A stretch of DNA of 64,000 nucleotides from Saccharothrix sp. NRRL B-16348 (GTDB lineage: Bacteria > Actinomycetota > Actinomycetes > Mycobacteriales > Pseudonocardiaceae). The notes under the pieces are model-generated. The model worked only from the letters and a program-made list of their open reading frames with translations, made no database searches and had not been told where the DNA came from. Every line of letters begins with the position of its first letter. The stretch's first letter is position 1. The position numbers were made by a program, and so were the translations under genes. The stretch covers positions 124,001-188,000 of the forward strand of contig NZ_LGED01000232.1 of assembly GCF_001280085.1 (NCBI RefSeq), given 5' to 3'. Shown one piece after another: positions 17,249 through 26,091 of this stretch.

Positions 17249-17264
17249 GTCCACCAAAGTGGAC
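17249..17264. promoter_or_regulatory. Inverted repeat between divergent hydrolase and kinase genes
   Basis: A perfect GTCCAC-CAAA-GTGGAC palindrome lies 50 bp upstream of the hydrolase start and 31 bp upstream of the kinase start. Its position suits an operator shared by both genes, possibly for the response regulator encoded at 18332. Confidence 0.4.
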
Positions 17265-17294
17265 GGCCCACCCGGGCCGGCTAGGGTGGCGGTC

Positions 17295-18335
17295 ATGGCG
17301 AGGACTGCGCTGCCGCTCGCAGTGGTGGTGGCCGACACCGGGGTGGCGTGGCTGGAGGGGACGTCGGCCGGCGGACTGGCCGCGCACGCCGCGCTGACCG
17401 CCGTGGTGATGGTCCTGGCCGCCCGGCGGCCACTCGTGGCGTTCCCGCTCGCGGTGACGTTGGCGCTGCTCACCGGCGGTGCGCTGGCCCTGCTGGCGTG
17501 CACCAGCTACCAGGCGGGCCGGCACGTGGCGTCACGCCGCGACCTGACCCTGACCGTCGTCGCCGCGTTCGCCTACCCGGCCGTGCTGCTGGTGCCGACG
17601 CAGCGCCTGGCGGACGAGCCGTGGCCCGCGCTGGCCCGCATCGCGCTGCTGGTGGCGTTGCCGCTGGTCGCGGGCGTGCACCTGACCAGGCAGGCCGAGC
17701 GGCTGCGGCGGGAACGGCGGCTGCACGCCGAGCGGGAGCGGTTGCGGGAACGGCTGCGCATCGCGGTGGACATGCACGACTCGCTCGGCCGGTGGCTCAG
17801 CCTCGTCTCGGTGCAGGCGGCGGCCTTGGAGGTGGCGCCGCTGCCTGCCGACCAGCGCCCGGTGGCCCGCAACCTCGCGCACGCCGCCCGCACCGCCGTG
17901 GACGAGCTGCACGCCGTCGTGGCCACCCTGCGCGACTCGCCGGGGCTCGACGGCGTCGACGAGCTGGTCGAGCAGTTCCGGCGCGCGGGTGTCGCGGTGA
18001 CCGTCGAGCGCTCGGGTCCGGCCCGGCCGCTCGCGACGGGCGACGCGGGCCACGCCGCCTACCGGGTCGTGCAGGAAGGGCTGACCAACGCGGCCCGGCA
18101 CGCGCCCGGCGAGCCGGTGGCGGTGTCGTTGACCTGGGAGCCCGACGCGCTGCTCGTCGGCGTGGCCAACCCGACCCGTGGTCCGGTCCGCGACGAACGG
18201 GGGACGGGGTTGGTAGGCCTGTCCGAACGGGTCCGGTCGGCCGGTGGCCTGCTGCGCGTGCACGTGGAGCCAGCCGGGTTCCGGCTGGTCGCGATGCTGC
18301 CCGTGGCGCCGGACCGGGTGGAGGCCGTCCCGTGA
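17295..18335 (+). CDS. Sensor histidine kinase, DesK/NarL type
   Basis: A 346-aa membrane kinase; ATG 17295 is chosen, and an in-frame alternative lies 48 bases upstream. Four to five hydrophobic helices (residues about 5-115) are followed by a coiled segment and a HisKA_3 dimerisation domain with the phospho-acceptor in RIAVDMHDSLGRWLSLVSVQ. The HATPase region has the N-box QEGLTNAARHAPGEP and a G-box GTGLVGLSERVR. It phosphorylates the adjacent regulator, with which it overlaps by GTGA. The signal is unknown; there is no separate extracytoplasmic sensor domain. Confidence 0.9.
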   Translation: MARTALPLAVVVADTGVAWLEGTSAGGLAAHAALTAVVMVLAARRPLVAFPLAVTLALLTGGALALLACTSYQAGRHVASRRDLTLTVVAAFAYPAVLLVPTQRLADEPWPALARIALLVALPLVAGVHLTRQAERLRRERRLHAERERLRERLRIAVDMHDSLGRWLSLVSVQAAALEVAPLPADQRPVARNLAHAARTAVDELHAVVATLRDSPGLDGVDELVEQFRRAGVAVTVERSGPARPLATGDAGHAAYRVVQEGLTNAARHAPGEPVAVSLTWEPDALLVGVANPTRGPVRDERGTGLVGLSERVRSAGGLLRVHVEPAGFRLVAMLPVAPDRVEAVP

Positions 18336-18961
18336 TCAAGGTGCTGATCGCCGACGACGAACCGCTCATCACCGCGGGCATCCGGGCGGTGCTGGAGTCG
18401 GCCGGTGACGTCGACGTGGTCGCGGTGGCCGCCGACGGCCGCGAAGCCGTGGACGCCGCCCGACGGCACCGCGTGGACGTGGCGCTCCTCGACCTCGCCA
18501 TGCCGGTGATGGGCGGCCTGGCCGCGGCCGCCGCGTTGAGCGGACCGCGGGTGGTGGTGCTGACCGCGTTCGGCGACGAGGCCAACGTCCGGCTGGCGCT
18601 GCGCCAAGGGGTCGACGGGTTCGTGCTCAAGAACTGCGCGCCGGACGAGCTGATCCGCGCCGTGCGGGCCGTGCACGCCGGTGAGGCGTACCTGTCGCCC
18701 GCCGTGACGCGGCACGTGCTCGGCATGGTCACGCCGGCCGGGCGCGACGAGGACGCGGCACGCAGGCTCGCCGCGCTCACACCCCGCGAGTCGGACATCG
18801 TCGCGCTGGTGGCGGAAGGGCTGTCGAACGCCGAGGTGGGCCACCGCGTGCACATGAGCGAAGCCACGATCAAGACGTACGTGAGCCGCATCCTGGCCAA
18901 GCTGGGCTGCCGGAACCGGGTGGAGGCGGCGCTGCTGGTCCGGGACGCCTCGCGGACGTGA
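18332..18961 (+). CDS. Response regulator, NarL/FixJ family
   Basis: A 209-aa regulator starting at a GTG that overlaps the kinase stop. The receiver domain has the acidic pair in IADDEP, the phospho-acceptor Asp in VALLDLAMPVMGG, the Thr in VVLTAF, and the Lys in VLKNCAPDE. The C-terminal LuxR helix-turn-helix reads LTPRESDIVALVAEGLSNAEV and ATIKTYVSRILAKLG. Standard length. The target may be the divergent hydrolase or its own operon via the palindrome at 17249. Confidence 0.93.
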   Translation: MIKVLIADDEPLITAGIRAVLESAGDVDVVAVAADGREAVDAARRHRVDVALLDLAMPVMGGLAAAAALSGPRVVVLTAFGDEANVRLALRQGVDGFVLKNCAPDELIRAVRAVHAGEAYLSPAVTRHVLGMVTPAGRDEDAARRLAALTPRESDIVALVAEGLSNAEVGHRVHMSEATIKTYVSRILAKLGCRNRVEAALLVRDASRT

Positions 18962-18967
18962 CACGGC

Positions 18968-18994
18968 GGTGGGACACCACTCGGGCGTCCCACC
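18968..18994. terminator. Bidirectional terminator hairpin
   Basis: GGTGGGAC at 18968-18975 pairs with GTCCCACC at 18987-18994. It sits in the 45-bp gap between the convergent response regulator and serine hydrolase genes. Confidence 0.65.
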
Positions 18995-19006
18995 ACCTGC
19001 TTGCGC

Positions 19007-20191
19007 TTACTTCAGGTCGCAGAGCGCGTGGTCGACCAGTTCCTTGGTGACGTCCTGGTCGAGCTTCGGCGCGCCGGGCTCGGCCACCATCGAGTCGGTG
19101 TTGATCGACACCATCACGCTGCGCTCGCCGTCCGCGGTCACGCCGTTGCGGGTCTTGAAGCCGGGGATGTCGCCGCCGTGCGACCAGTAGCCGCCGCACG
19201 AGTTCGGGACCCACACGAGCCCCAGCCCGTACTCGGCGCCCGCCCACGCCGGGTCCAGTTGCGGCGTGCGCACCGTCTTCGTCATCTCGGCGAGCTGCGC
19301 GGGCCGCAGCACCTCGCCGCCGATCAACGCCTTGAGGAACTTGTTGCCGTCCTCGGTGGTGCTGATCATGTCACCGGCCGCGCCGCCCCACGACGGGTTG
19401 TAGTGCGTCACGTCGAGCGGCCGGCCCCACCGCGGGTCGTTCGGGTCGGCTTCCAGGCCCTTCTCCCGGAACCGCTCGTACGCCGTGGCGTGCGGCCTGG
19501 GCACGAACGGCGCCGTGCCCGGCAGGAAGGTGTCGCGCAGGCCGAGCGGCTCGACGATGCGGTGGCGCACCTCGTGCTGCCAGGTGTGGCCGGTGACCCG
19601 CTCGATGATCATCCCGGCCAGGACGTAGCCGGTGTTGGAGTAGTTCCACTGCTCGCCCGGCGGGAAGTCCGGCTGAGACCGCACGGCGAGCGCGACGAGC
19701 TGTTCCGGCCGGAAGGTCCGGTACCGGATGTTCTCGAACTCCCGCTCCAGGAACAGCTCCGGCATCTTGGCAGGGTAGTTGGTCAACCCGCTGGTGTGCT
19801 GCAACAGGTGCCGCATGGTGATCTTGGTGCCGTCGTTGCCGTTGCCGGCGACGAGACCGGGCAGCCACCGCTCGACGGTGTCGTCGAGCGACAGCCGGCC
19901 CTCGCCGACCAGTTGCAGCACGGTGGCCGCCACGAACGGCTTGGTGTAGCTGCCGATGCGGAACTTCGCCTGCCACGGCACGGGCGTGCGGCGGTCGACG
20001 TTGCCGTAGCCGCTGCGCACCCGCACGTCGCCGCGTGGGGTGTCCACTTCGACCAGCACGCCCGGCGCGCCCTGGGCCAGCAGCGCGTCGGCGTGCCGCT
20101 GGAGGGTGGTGGTGTCGGTGCGGGCGTCGGCCGTGCCCGCCGTGGCGAGCCCCAGCGTCGCGATCAGCACTGTTGCGCAGAGTCGTTTCAT
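19007..20191 (-). CDS. Secreted serine hydrolase, class C beta-lactamase / DD-peptidase fold
   Basis: A 394-aa exported protein starting at ATG 20191 with a signal peptide cleaved near TADARTDT. The catalytic SxxK motif is RIGSYTKPF, the second motif YSNTG, and the KTG-equivalent is SHGGDIPG (HGG). The layout matches Streptomyces R61 DD-carboxypeptidase and related esterases. It may trim peptidoglycan or hydrolyse beta-lactams or esters. It lies alone on its strand, between two kinase operons. Length is normal. Confidence 0.9.
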   Translation of the reverse strand: MKRLCATVLIATLGLATAGTADARTDTTTLQRHADALLAQGAPGVLVEVDTPRGDVRVRSGYGNVDRRTPVPWQAKFRIGSYTKPFVAATVLQLVGEGRLSLDDTVERWLPGLVAGNGNDGTKITMRHLLQHTSGLTNYPAKMPELFLEREFENIRYRTFRPEQLVALAVRSQPDFPPGEQWNYSNTGYVLAGMIIERVTGHTWQHEVRHRIVEPLGLRDTFLPGTAPFVPRPHATAYERFREKGLEADPNDPRWGRPLDVTHYNPSWGGAAGDMISTTEDGNKFLKALIGGEVLRPAQLAEMTKTVRTPQLDPAWAGAEYGLGLVWVPNSCGGYWSHGGDIPGFKTRNGVTADGERSVMVSINTDSMVAEPGAPKLDQDVTKELVDHALCDLK

Positions 20192-20287
20192 GTCACCGAA
20201 CGGTAGGCACGCAGCGGGCCGGCGTCGTCGCCCCACGACGGCATCCCGGGCTACCACCGTGGGGGTAGGGCGGTATCCGCCCACGGG

Positions 20288-21442
20288 GTGGCGACGGGTG
20301 AGCGGGCCCGCGACTACTTTGGGCTGGTGCTGGCCAAACTCAAGCCGATCCGGCTCGACCTGCTGCTCGCGGTGGTGCTGACGTCGTTGACCGTGGCGAC
20401 CACGGTGAGCCAGACCGGCGGTGGGTCCAACTGGGCGGCGTACGTGGTGGCAGCGTTCACCGTCGCGCCGATCGCGCTGCGCCAGGTCGCGCCGGTGGTC
20501 ACGATGACGGTGGTGCTGGGCGCGTTGGCGCTCTACGGCGTGGTCGAGTTCGGCGGCCTGCCCAGCGGCGGCGTCGGCGCGCTGATCGGCATGTTCACCG
20601 TGGCCACGCTGAGGTCCCGGCTCGTGGCCGCGGTCGTGTTCCTGGCGGCGGTGGCCGTGGTCGTGGTGGCGTTCCTCGGGCTGCCCGGTGTGGTCGCGTG
20701 GTCGGAGGTGGCGCAGTCGGTGCTGGTCGTGTCGGGCGCCTGGATGCTGGGCGAGGGCACGAAGCGGTGGGCACGGCGCGCCGAGCGGCTGGCGCAGGAG
20801 GCGGCGCGGGCGGTGGCGGACGAACGGGTGCGCATCGCGCGCGAGCTGCACGACATCGTCGCGCACCACATGTCGGTGATCTCGTTGCAGGCCGGTGTGG
20901 CGCGGTACGTGCTGGACACCGACCTGGCGACCGCGCGCCGGGCGATCGCGACGGTGGGGGACACCAGTCGTGAGGCGTTGACCGAGCTGCGCCGCCTGCT
21001 CGACGTGCTGCGCGTGGACCACGACGACGACTACCGGCCGCAACCCGGGTTGGCGGCGCTGGACGAGCTGGTGGCCCGTGCCCGCGGGGCGGGGTTGCCG
21101 GTGGACGTGGCCGTCACCGGCGCGGCGCGCGAACTCCAGCCGGGGCCGGACCTGTGCGCGTACCGGGTGGTGCAGGAGTCGTTGACCAACGTGCTGAAGC
21201 ACGCGGGGCCGGCCGAGGCGAAGGTCGACGTCGACTACGGCGAGCAGACCTTGGTGGTGAAGGTGACCGACAACGGCCGGGCGGCGCGGGTCGTGCCGGG
21301 CCCGGACCACGAGCCGCACGGCATCCGGGGCATGCGGGAACGCGCCGAGCTGTACGGGGGCGTGCTCACCGCGGGACCGACGGCCGAGGGTGGTTTCGGC
21401 GTGGTCCTGCGGCTGCCGATGGGCGAGGTGGCGGCCCGGTGA
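20288..21442 (+). CDS. Sensor histidine kinase, DesK/NarL type
   Basis: A 384-aa kinase. GTG 20288 gives the longest frame. GTG 20327 (VLAKLKPIRLDLLLAVV) is a plausible alternative that may be leaderless, since TACTTT lies just upstream. About five membrane helices precede the HisKA_3 box RIARELHDIVAHHMSVISLQ. N-box QESLTNVLKHAGPAEAK and G-box GIRGMRERAELYGG complete the ATPase. Its stop overlaps the regulator start. The organisation matches many actinomycete stress-sensing pairs; the signal is unknown. Confidence 0.9.
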   Translation: MATGERARDYFGLVLAKLKPIRLDLLLAVVLTSLTVATTVSQTGGGSNWAAYVVAAFTVAPIALRQVAPVVTMTVVLGALALYGVVEFGGLPSGGVGALIGMFTVATLRSRLVAAVVFLAAVAVVVVAFLGLPGVVAWSEVAQSVLVVSGAWMLGEGTKRWARRAERLAQEAARAVADERVRIARELHDIVAHHMSVISLQAGVARYVLDTDLATARRAIATVGDTSREALTELRRLLDVLRVDHDDDYRPQPGLAALDELVARARGAGLPVDVAVTGAARELQPGPDLCAYRVVQESLTNVLKHAGPAEAKVDVDYGEQTLVVKVTDNGRAARVVPGPDHEPHGIRGMRERAELYGGVLTAGPTAEGGFGVVLRLPMGEVAAR

Positions 21443-22200
21443 CGATCCGCGTGCTCATCGCCGACGACCAGGCGCTCATCCGTGCGGGCCTGGTCGCCCT
21501 GTTCACCGCCGCGCCGGGCTTCGAGGTGGTGGGCGAGGCTGCCGACGGGGGACAGGCGGTGGCGGTGGCGGCCCGGACCTCGCCCGACGTGATCCTGATG
21601 GACATCCGGATGCCCGTGCTGGACGGCATCGCCGCCACCCGGCAGATCCTGGCCGCGCACCGCGACCAAAACCGCGAATCCGGCCGCGAGCCCGACACCG
21701 AGTCCGGCACCGAGTCCGGCCGCGAGCCCGGCACCGGTCGCGAGGACCCGCCCCGGATCGTCGTGCTGACCACGTTCGACCTGCCCGAGTACGTCTACAC
21801 CGCGTTGGGCGAGGGCGCGTCCGGCTTCCTGGTCAAGGACACCCCGCCGGAGCGGATCATCTCCGCCGTCCGCACCATCGCCGCCGGCGACATCCTGGTC
21901 GCACCGCACATCACCCACCGGCTGATCGAGACCTACGCCCAGCACCACCGGGCGACCGCCGTCGGCGCGCCGCAGCTCACCGTCCTGACCGCGCGGGAGA
22001 CCGAGGTGCTCCGCCTGGTCGGCAACGGGCTCACCAACGGCCAGATCGCCCAACGCCTCGTGCTCAGCGAGGCGACGGTGAAGACGCACGTCAAGCGGAT
22101 GATGGGCAAGCTCGCCCTGTCCAGCCGCGCGCAAGCCGTCGTGGTCGCCTACGAGAGCGGCCTCATCGTGCCGACCGCGCACCGCGACCGGCCCCGCTAG
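21439..22200 (+). CDS. Response regulator, NarL/FixJ family, with repeat insertion in the receiver
   Basis: A 253-aa regulator, longer than the usual 210-225. The receiver is complete (IADDQALIRAG, phospho-acceptor in ILMDIRMPVLDG, LVKDTPPERI), as is the LuxR domain (LTARETEVLRLVGNGLTNGQI, TVKTHVKRMMGKL). Between RQILAAHRD and PPRIVVLTTF sits an extra stretch of about 27 residues rich in E, S, G, R, P and T, built from imperfect ESGREP/TESG repeats (about 21664-21748). It lies in the loop before beta-4 and probably extends from the surface. The start GTG overlaps the kinase stop; the gene converges directly on the glycosyltransferase. Confidence 0.92.
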   Translation: MTIRVLIADDQALIRAGLVALFTAAPGFEVVGEAADGGQAVAVAARTSPDVILMDIRMPVLDGIAATRQILAAHRDQNRESGREPDTESGTESGREPGTGREDPPRIVVLTTFDLPEYVYTALGEGASGFLVKDTPPERIISAVRTIAAGDILVAPHITHRLIETYAQHHRATAVGAPQLTVLTARETEVLRLVGNGLTNGQIAQRLVLSEATVKTHVKRMMGKLALSSRAQAVVVAYESGLIVPTAHRDRPR

Positions 22201-23316
22201 TCAGCCGGCCAGCCGCTCCAGCAACGGCACCGCCCGTGCGGGCTCGGGCAGGTCCAGCATCTCCGCCCGCACGCGTGCCGCCGCCCGCCGGTAGTCCTGA
22301 TCCGCCAACACCTCCGCGACCGCGGCACGCACGTTCTCCGGCGTGGCGGCGATCGGGTCCAGCTCCCGGCCCACACCCAGCCGCGCGCACTGCTCGGCGT
22401 TCTGCGGCTGGTCCGCGCCCAGCGGCAGCAGCACGGTCGGCAGGCCGTGCGCCAACGCGCCGCCGACGCTGCCCGAACCGCCGTGCGAGATCACCAGGTC
22501 GCAGTGCGGCAGCACGGTGTCCTGCGGGACGTAGCGCTCGACGCGCACACCGGGCCGCTGCGGGCCGAACTCGGCCGGGTCGAGGTGCCGCCCCACGGTG
22601 GCGATCACGTTCACCGGCAGGTCGCGCAGCCCGGCGAGCACCCGCGAGAACAGGTCGCCGGACTCGGCGTTGAACGCCGTGCCGAGGGTGAAGTAGACGG
22701 TCGGCGGGTCGGACCGGCCGATCGGACCCACCGGCGGCCGGATCGGGAAAGCCGTGTCCGGCAACGGGAACGCCGGGTCGCGGAAGCTCGGCGGGAACGG
22801 CGACAGCAGCAGGTTCCGGTGCAGCATCGCCAACTCCGGGTCGGGTGGCAGGCCGAGCCCGGCGCGCAGCTCGCCGATCGCCTCGCCGACCGCCGCCGGC
22901 CGCACGAACGCCCCGGACGCGATCACCTGCGCGTTGGCGTAGGGCAGCCCGAGCTTCTCGGCCGCGAGCACGCTGCCGAAGTCCACTTCCTCGCACACCA
23001 CGACGTCCGGCCGCCACCGCTCGAACAGCTCCAGGTACCGCGGCACCCGCTCCGCCGCACCCCGCCGCACGAACCCGTCCCGCAGTTCCTCGTCGTCCCG
23101 CTCCCGGTCGGGCGCGAGCAGCGGCCCGACCTTCGACGGCTCGGCCCGTCCCTCGCCCACCGGCAGCGCGGTGAACCCGGCGGCCTCGACCGCCTCCCGC
23201 CGATGAGGACCGCACGCGACCGCGACGGTGTGCCCGGCGGCGACCACGGCCGAGGCGAACGGCACCAAGGGCTGGAAGTGCCCCACGCCGCCGATGAAGG
23301 TGAACAGCACGCGCAT
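22201..23316 (-). CDS. GT1 family glycosyltransferase (macrolide/MGT type)
   Basis: A 371-aa GT-B enzyme. The N-terminus MRVLFTFIGGVGHFQPLVPF is the acceptor-side start seen in EryC/YjiC-like enzymes. The C-terminal sugar-nucleotide signature is VISHGGSGSVGGALAHGLP followed by LGADQPQNAEQC. It transfers a sugar from a nucleotide donor to a small acceptor. With no biosynthetic cluster next to it, it may glycosylate and inactivate a foreign antibiotic or modify a lipid. The stop abuts the regulator stop; convergent pair. A GT1 of slightly short length. Confidence 0.88.
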   Translation of the reverse strand: MRVLFTFIGGVGHFQPLVPFASAVVAAGHTVAVACGPHRREAVEAAGFTALPVGEGRAEPSKVGPLLAPDRERDDEELRDGFVRRGAAERVPRYLELFERWRPDVVVCEEVDFGSVLAAEKLGLPYANAQVIASGAFVRPAAVGEAIGELRAGLGLPPDPELAMLHRNLLLSPFPPSFRDPAFPLPDTAFPIRPPVGPIGRSDPPTVYFTLGTAFNAESGDLFSRVLAGLRDLPVNVIATVGRHLDPAEFGPQRPGVRVERYVPQDTVLPHCDLVISHGGSGSVGGALAHGLPTVLLPLGADQPQNAEQCARLGVGRELDPIAATPENVRAAVAEVLADQDYRRAAARVRAEMLDLPEPARAVPLLERLAG

Positions 23317-23456
23317 TGATCCACCTTAGGTCTGCCCGCCGCGCCCGGGCGAACCGTTTGCCCGACCCCCGAGTGCGGTGACCACGCGGCCGGGATCGGC
23401 TCTCGCCTCGCGCACCGTCCACGCGCGCGAACACCCGTTGTCCTAGCATCCGCGCC

Positions 23457-23831
23457 GTGGACAAAATTCGGGTCGGATGCTGGTCGGTGCTCGCGCTCGT
23501 CGTCGCGCAAACGCTTTCCACGCTGTTGTCCGGCGACTTGGCCGAACTCCGGGTGATCGGCCTGCTGTTCAACGTCGCCGCCGCGTTCTCGTGCTACCTG
23601 GTGCTGCGCCGCCCCGACCGCAACCGCTGGCCGCTGGTCGCCTGGTCCGCGGGCTTCTTCGGCTGGCACGTGACCGGCCTGCTCGCCCTGGCCGGCGTGG
23701 TGACGACCGGGCTGGACGCGGTGTTCACGATCGGAGGCGACGCGCGGCTATCGCTGCTCTACCAGGTGGTGCTGACGACCGTGGCCGGGTTCGCCGTGCA
23801 CCTCCTGCTGCCCAGGCCGTCGAAGTCCTAG
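23457..23831 (+). CDS. Small four-helix membrane protein, unknown function
   Basis: A 124-aa protein from GTG 23457, with four hydrophobic segments (WSVLALVVAQTLSTLL, LLFNVAAAFSCYLVL, GWHVTGLLALAGVVT, VVLTTVAGFAVHLLL). No known motif. It converges on the ABC permease gene with overlapping stops. I cannot assign a function. Confidence 0.6.
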   Translation: MDKIRVGCWSVLALVVAQTLSTLLSGDLAELRVIGLLFNVAAAFSCYLVLRRPDRNRWPLVAWSAGFFGWHVTGLLALAGVVTTGLDAVFTIGGDARLSLLYQVVLTTVAGFAVHLLLPRPSKS

Positions 23832-24574
23832 GCGTCGCGCAGCCGGAGCGCCAGACCGCCGACCAGCAACGCACCCGCCGCCCACAGCCCGAGCACGCCC
23901 AGCCCCGCCCACGGGCTGATCGGCAGGCTGTCGAGGTTCGTGGTGGCCTGCACCGCGAGCCCCGCCGTCATCGGGCTGATCCGCTGCAACCGCTTGAACC
24001 AGTCCGGATCGGACACCACCGCGGCGACGATCGGGAACAGGTACAGCAGCCCCAGCACCACCCCGATGGCCGCCGCCGCGTCACGCACCACGGTGGCCAC
24101 GCCGAGGCTCAGCAGACCGACCAGCACCAGGTAGAGCACCGAGCCGACGGCCGCGCGGAACACCGGACCATCGGCCAGGGACAGCGCCGCGCCGTCGCCC
24201 GCCAGGACGAACCGCCCCGCCATCACCGACACCAGCACCGCCGCCACGCCCGCCACCAGCACCAAAGCGCCGACCACGACCGCCTTCGCGGCCAGCACGG
24301 TCGACCGGCGCGGCACGGCGGCGAACGTCACCCGGATCATGCCCGTGCTGTACTCGCCGCCGACCGCGAGCACGGCCAGCACGGCGACCACGGCCTGGCC
24401 GAACGCGATCCCGGTCAGGCTGGTCTTCGCCGGGTCGCCGCACCCCGTGTCGGCACACGCCGCCGACGCCGTCACCCCGAGTGCCACGGTCAGCAGCACC
24501 ACGCCGGCCAGCAGCCACGCCGTGCCCGCCAGGGTGCGCAGCTTCGTCCACTCCACGTGCAGCGCTTCCTTCAC
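23828..24574 (-). CDS. ABC-2 type permease, small subunit
   Basis: A 248-aa membrane protein with about six helices. The start GTG 24574 overlaps the stop of the upstream permease and has GGAGGG upstream. The N-terminus ALHVEWTKLRTLAGTAWLL and the segment GGEYSTGMIRVTFAAVPRRS are hallmarks of the actinobacterial ABC-2 exporter permease family. It pairs with the larger permease and the ATPase in one operon. The substrate is probably a lipid or peptide, or the system confers drug resistance; not determinable. Confidence 0.88.
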   Translation of the reverse strand: MKEALHVEWTKLRTLAGTAWLLAGVVLLTVALGVTASAACADTGCGDPAKTSLTGIAFGQAVVAVLAVLAVGGEYSTGMIRVTFAAVPRRSTVLAAKAVVVGALVLVAGVAAVLVSVMAGRFVLAGDGAALSLADGPVFRAAVGSVLYLVLVGLLSLGVATVVRDAAAAIGVVLGLLYLFPIVAAVVSDPDWFKRLQRISPMTAGLAVQATTNLDSLPISPWAGLGVLGLWAAGALLVGGLALRLRDA

Positions 24575-26091
24575 GCGTCCCTCCGCCGCAGCACGGAGAA
24601 CGCCACGCCCAACGCGACCGCCGTGTACCCGCACAGCACCGCGAACCCACCCAGCGGGCTCAACGGGAAGTAGCCGTCCGCGGGCGAGTAGTCGGCCGTG
24701 ACCTGCGCGTACTCGGGCAGGCTCTGCTGGACGGCGAACGCGGCGGCCGGCGTGACGCGCAGCAGCCAGTCCGACGGCCCGGTCGGCAGCACGGACGCGA
24801 TCGCCAGGATGTACGGCAGCACGATCGCCACGATGACCACCGTCACCGCGCCCGCGCTGCGCCGCAGCACCGTGCCGACGGCCAGGCTGAGCACCGCCGC
24901 CACCGCGAGCAGCGCGGCCGTGCCGACGATCACCCGCACCTCGGTCGCCGTCGGCACCGGGTACTCGAAGAACCCCTTGCCCACCTCGACCGCCCGGACC
25001 AGCGGTGTCGTGATCAGGGCCGCGGCCAGCGCGGTGACGAACGTGACCGCCGCGATCACCACCGACTTCGCCGCCAGCACCCGGCCACGACGCGGGCTCG
25101 CGGCGAGGCTGGTGCGGATCAGGCCGCGCCGGTACTCCGACGTCATGAACGTCGCCGCCACCACGATGACGGCGATCAGCCCGGCGAACGCGCCGACCAG
25201 CCTGCCCTCGACCGTCCGGCCCAGCCCGCCGCGACCGGCCACGACCGGCGCGATGTTGCCGGACCCGCGCACCGTGACGCCGTCGCCGGTCTCCTCGAAC
25301 CCGACCTCCGGTCGGTCGACCGGGCCGCCGAGGTCGCCGACGTCGTCGCCGGTCCACTCCCGGTCCGGCCACGTGCCCTCCAGGTCGATCCGGTCGAACT
25401 CGGCCGTCGCCCGCGTCGGGTAGCTCATGCCGCTCGTGCTCGCGAACGACTCGGTGACCACCTCGTGGTGCGGCGAGGCGGCGAACAGCCCGGCGCGCAC
25501 GGTCGACGGCAGGCCGGGCAGGGTGACCGTGCCGACGAGGTGCCAGGTCGCGCCGTCGGCGGACTCGTGGCCGGTGATCGTGTCGCCCGACCGGGTCAGC
25601 CGGAGCCAGCTCGGCGTCGCGCGCAGCGTGCCCGCGATGTCGCCGGTGAAGTTGTGCTGCAACCGCACCCCGTGCCCGCCGGTCAGCGTCAACGCCGCGT
25701 ACGGCGACCCGGGGGTGGTGCTCTCCTTGATGATGACGCCGCCCTTGGTCCACGGCTGGGTGGCCTCGACCGGCGCTTGATCGTCCGCGGCGGACACGGC
25801 GGTCAGCGACGTCACGCGGGCGGTGATGCTGCCGTCGCCGGTGAACGCCTGGTGCGCGAACGAGAAGTTGTCGACGACCGGCTCGCCTCCCGGACCGAGG
25901 GGTGGCGTGCTGCCCGCGCACGGCTTGCCGTCGGGGCCGCTGCACGAGAAGTTGCTCGCCGCCGCCGCGAACAGCCCCATCAGCACGATCACCAGCGCCG
26001 CCGCGACCAGGCCGAACACCCAGCCGCGCACGGTGCGCAGCTTCGTCCACTCGGCGTGCAGCGCCTGCCCGAACCCGTCCCGCCCGCTCAT
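24571..26091 (-). CDS. ABC-2 type permease with large extracytoplasmic concanavalin-like domain
   Basis: A 506-aa protein. The cytoplasmic start ALHAEWTKLRTVRGWVFGLV mirrors its small partner and is followed by helix 1. Residues about 48-280 then form a soluble insert outside the membrane. This insert resembles DUF1349/concanavalin-like glycan-binding folds: VDNFSFAHQAFTGDGSITARV, TKGGVIIKESTTPGSPYAAL, WLRLTRSGDTITGHESADG. Five further helices follow, with SEYRRGLIRTSLAASPRRGR again the ABC-2 pattern. A permease of this class with such a domain could recognise a carbohydrate or cell-wall ligand outside. The stop and start overlap with both neighbours indicates an operon. Confidence 0.82.
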   Translation of the reverse strand: MSGRDGFGQALHAEWTKLRTVRGWVFGLVAAALVIVLMGLFAAAASNFSCSGPDGKPCAGSTPPLGPGGEPVVDNFSFAHQAFTGDGSITARVTSLTAVSAADDQAPVEATQPWTKGGVIIKESTTPGSPYAALTLTGGHGVRLQHNFTGDIAGTLRATPSWLRLTRSGDTITGHESADGATWHLVGTVTLPGLPSTVRAGLFAASPHHEVVTESFASTSGMSYPTRATAEFDRIDLEGTWPDREWTGDDVGDLGGPVDRPEVGFEETGDGVTVRGSGNIAPVVAGRGGLGRTVEGRLVGAFAGLIAVIVVAATFMTSEYRRGLIRTSLAASPRRGRVLAAKSVVIAAVTFVTALAAALITTPLVRAVEVGKGFFEYPVPTATEVRVIVGTAALLAVAAVLSLAVGTVLRRSAGAVTVVIVAIVLPYILAIASVLPTGPSDWLLRVTPAAAFAVQQSLPEYAQVTADYSPADGYFPLSPLGGFAVLCGYTAVALGVAFSVLRRRDA

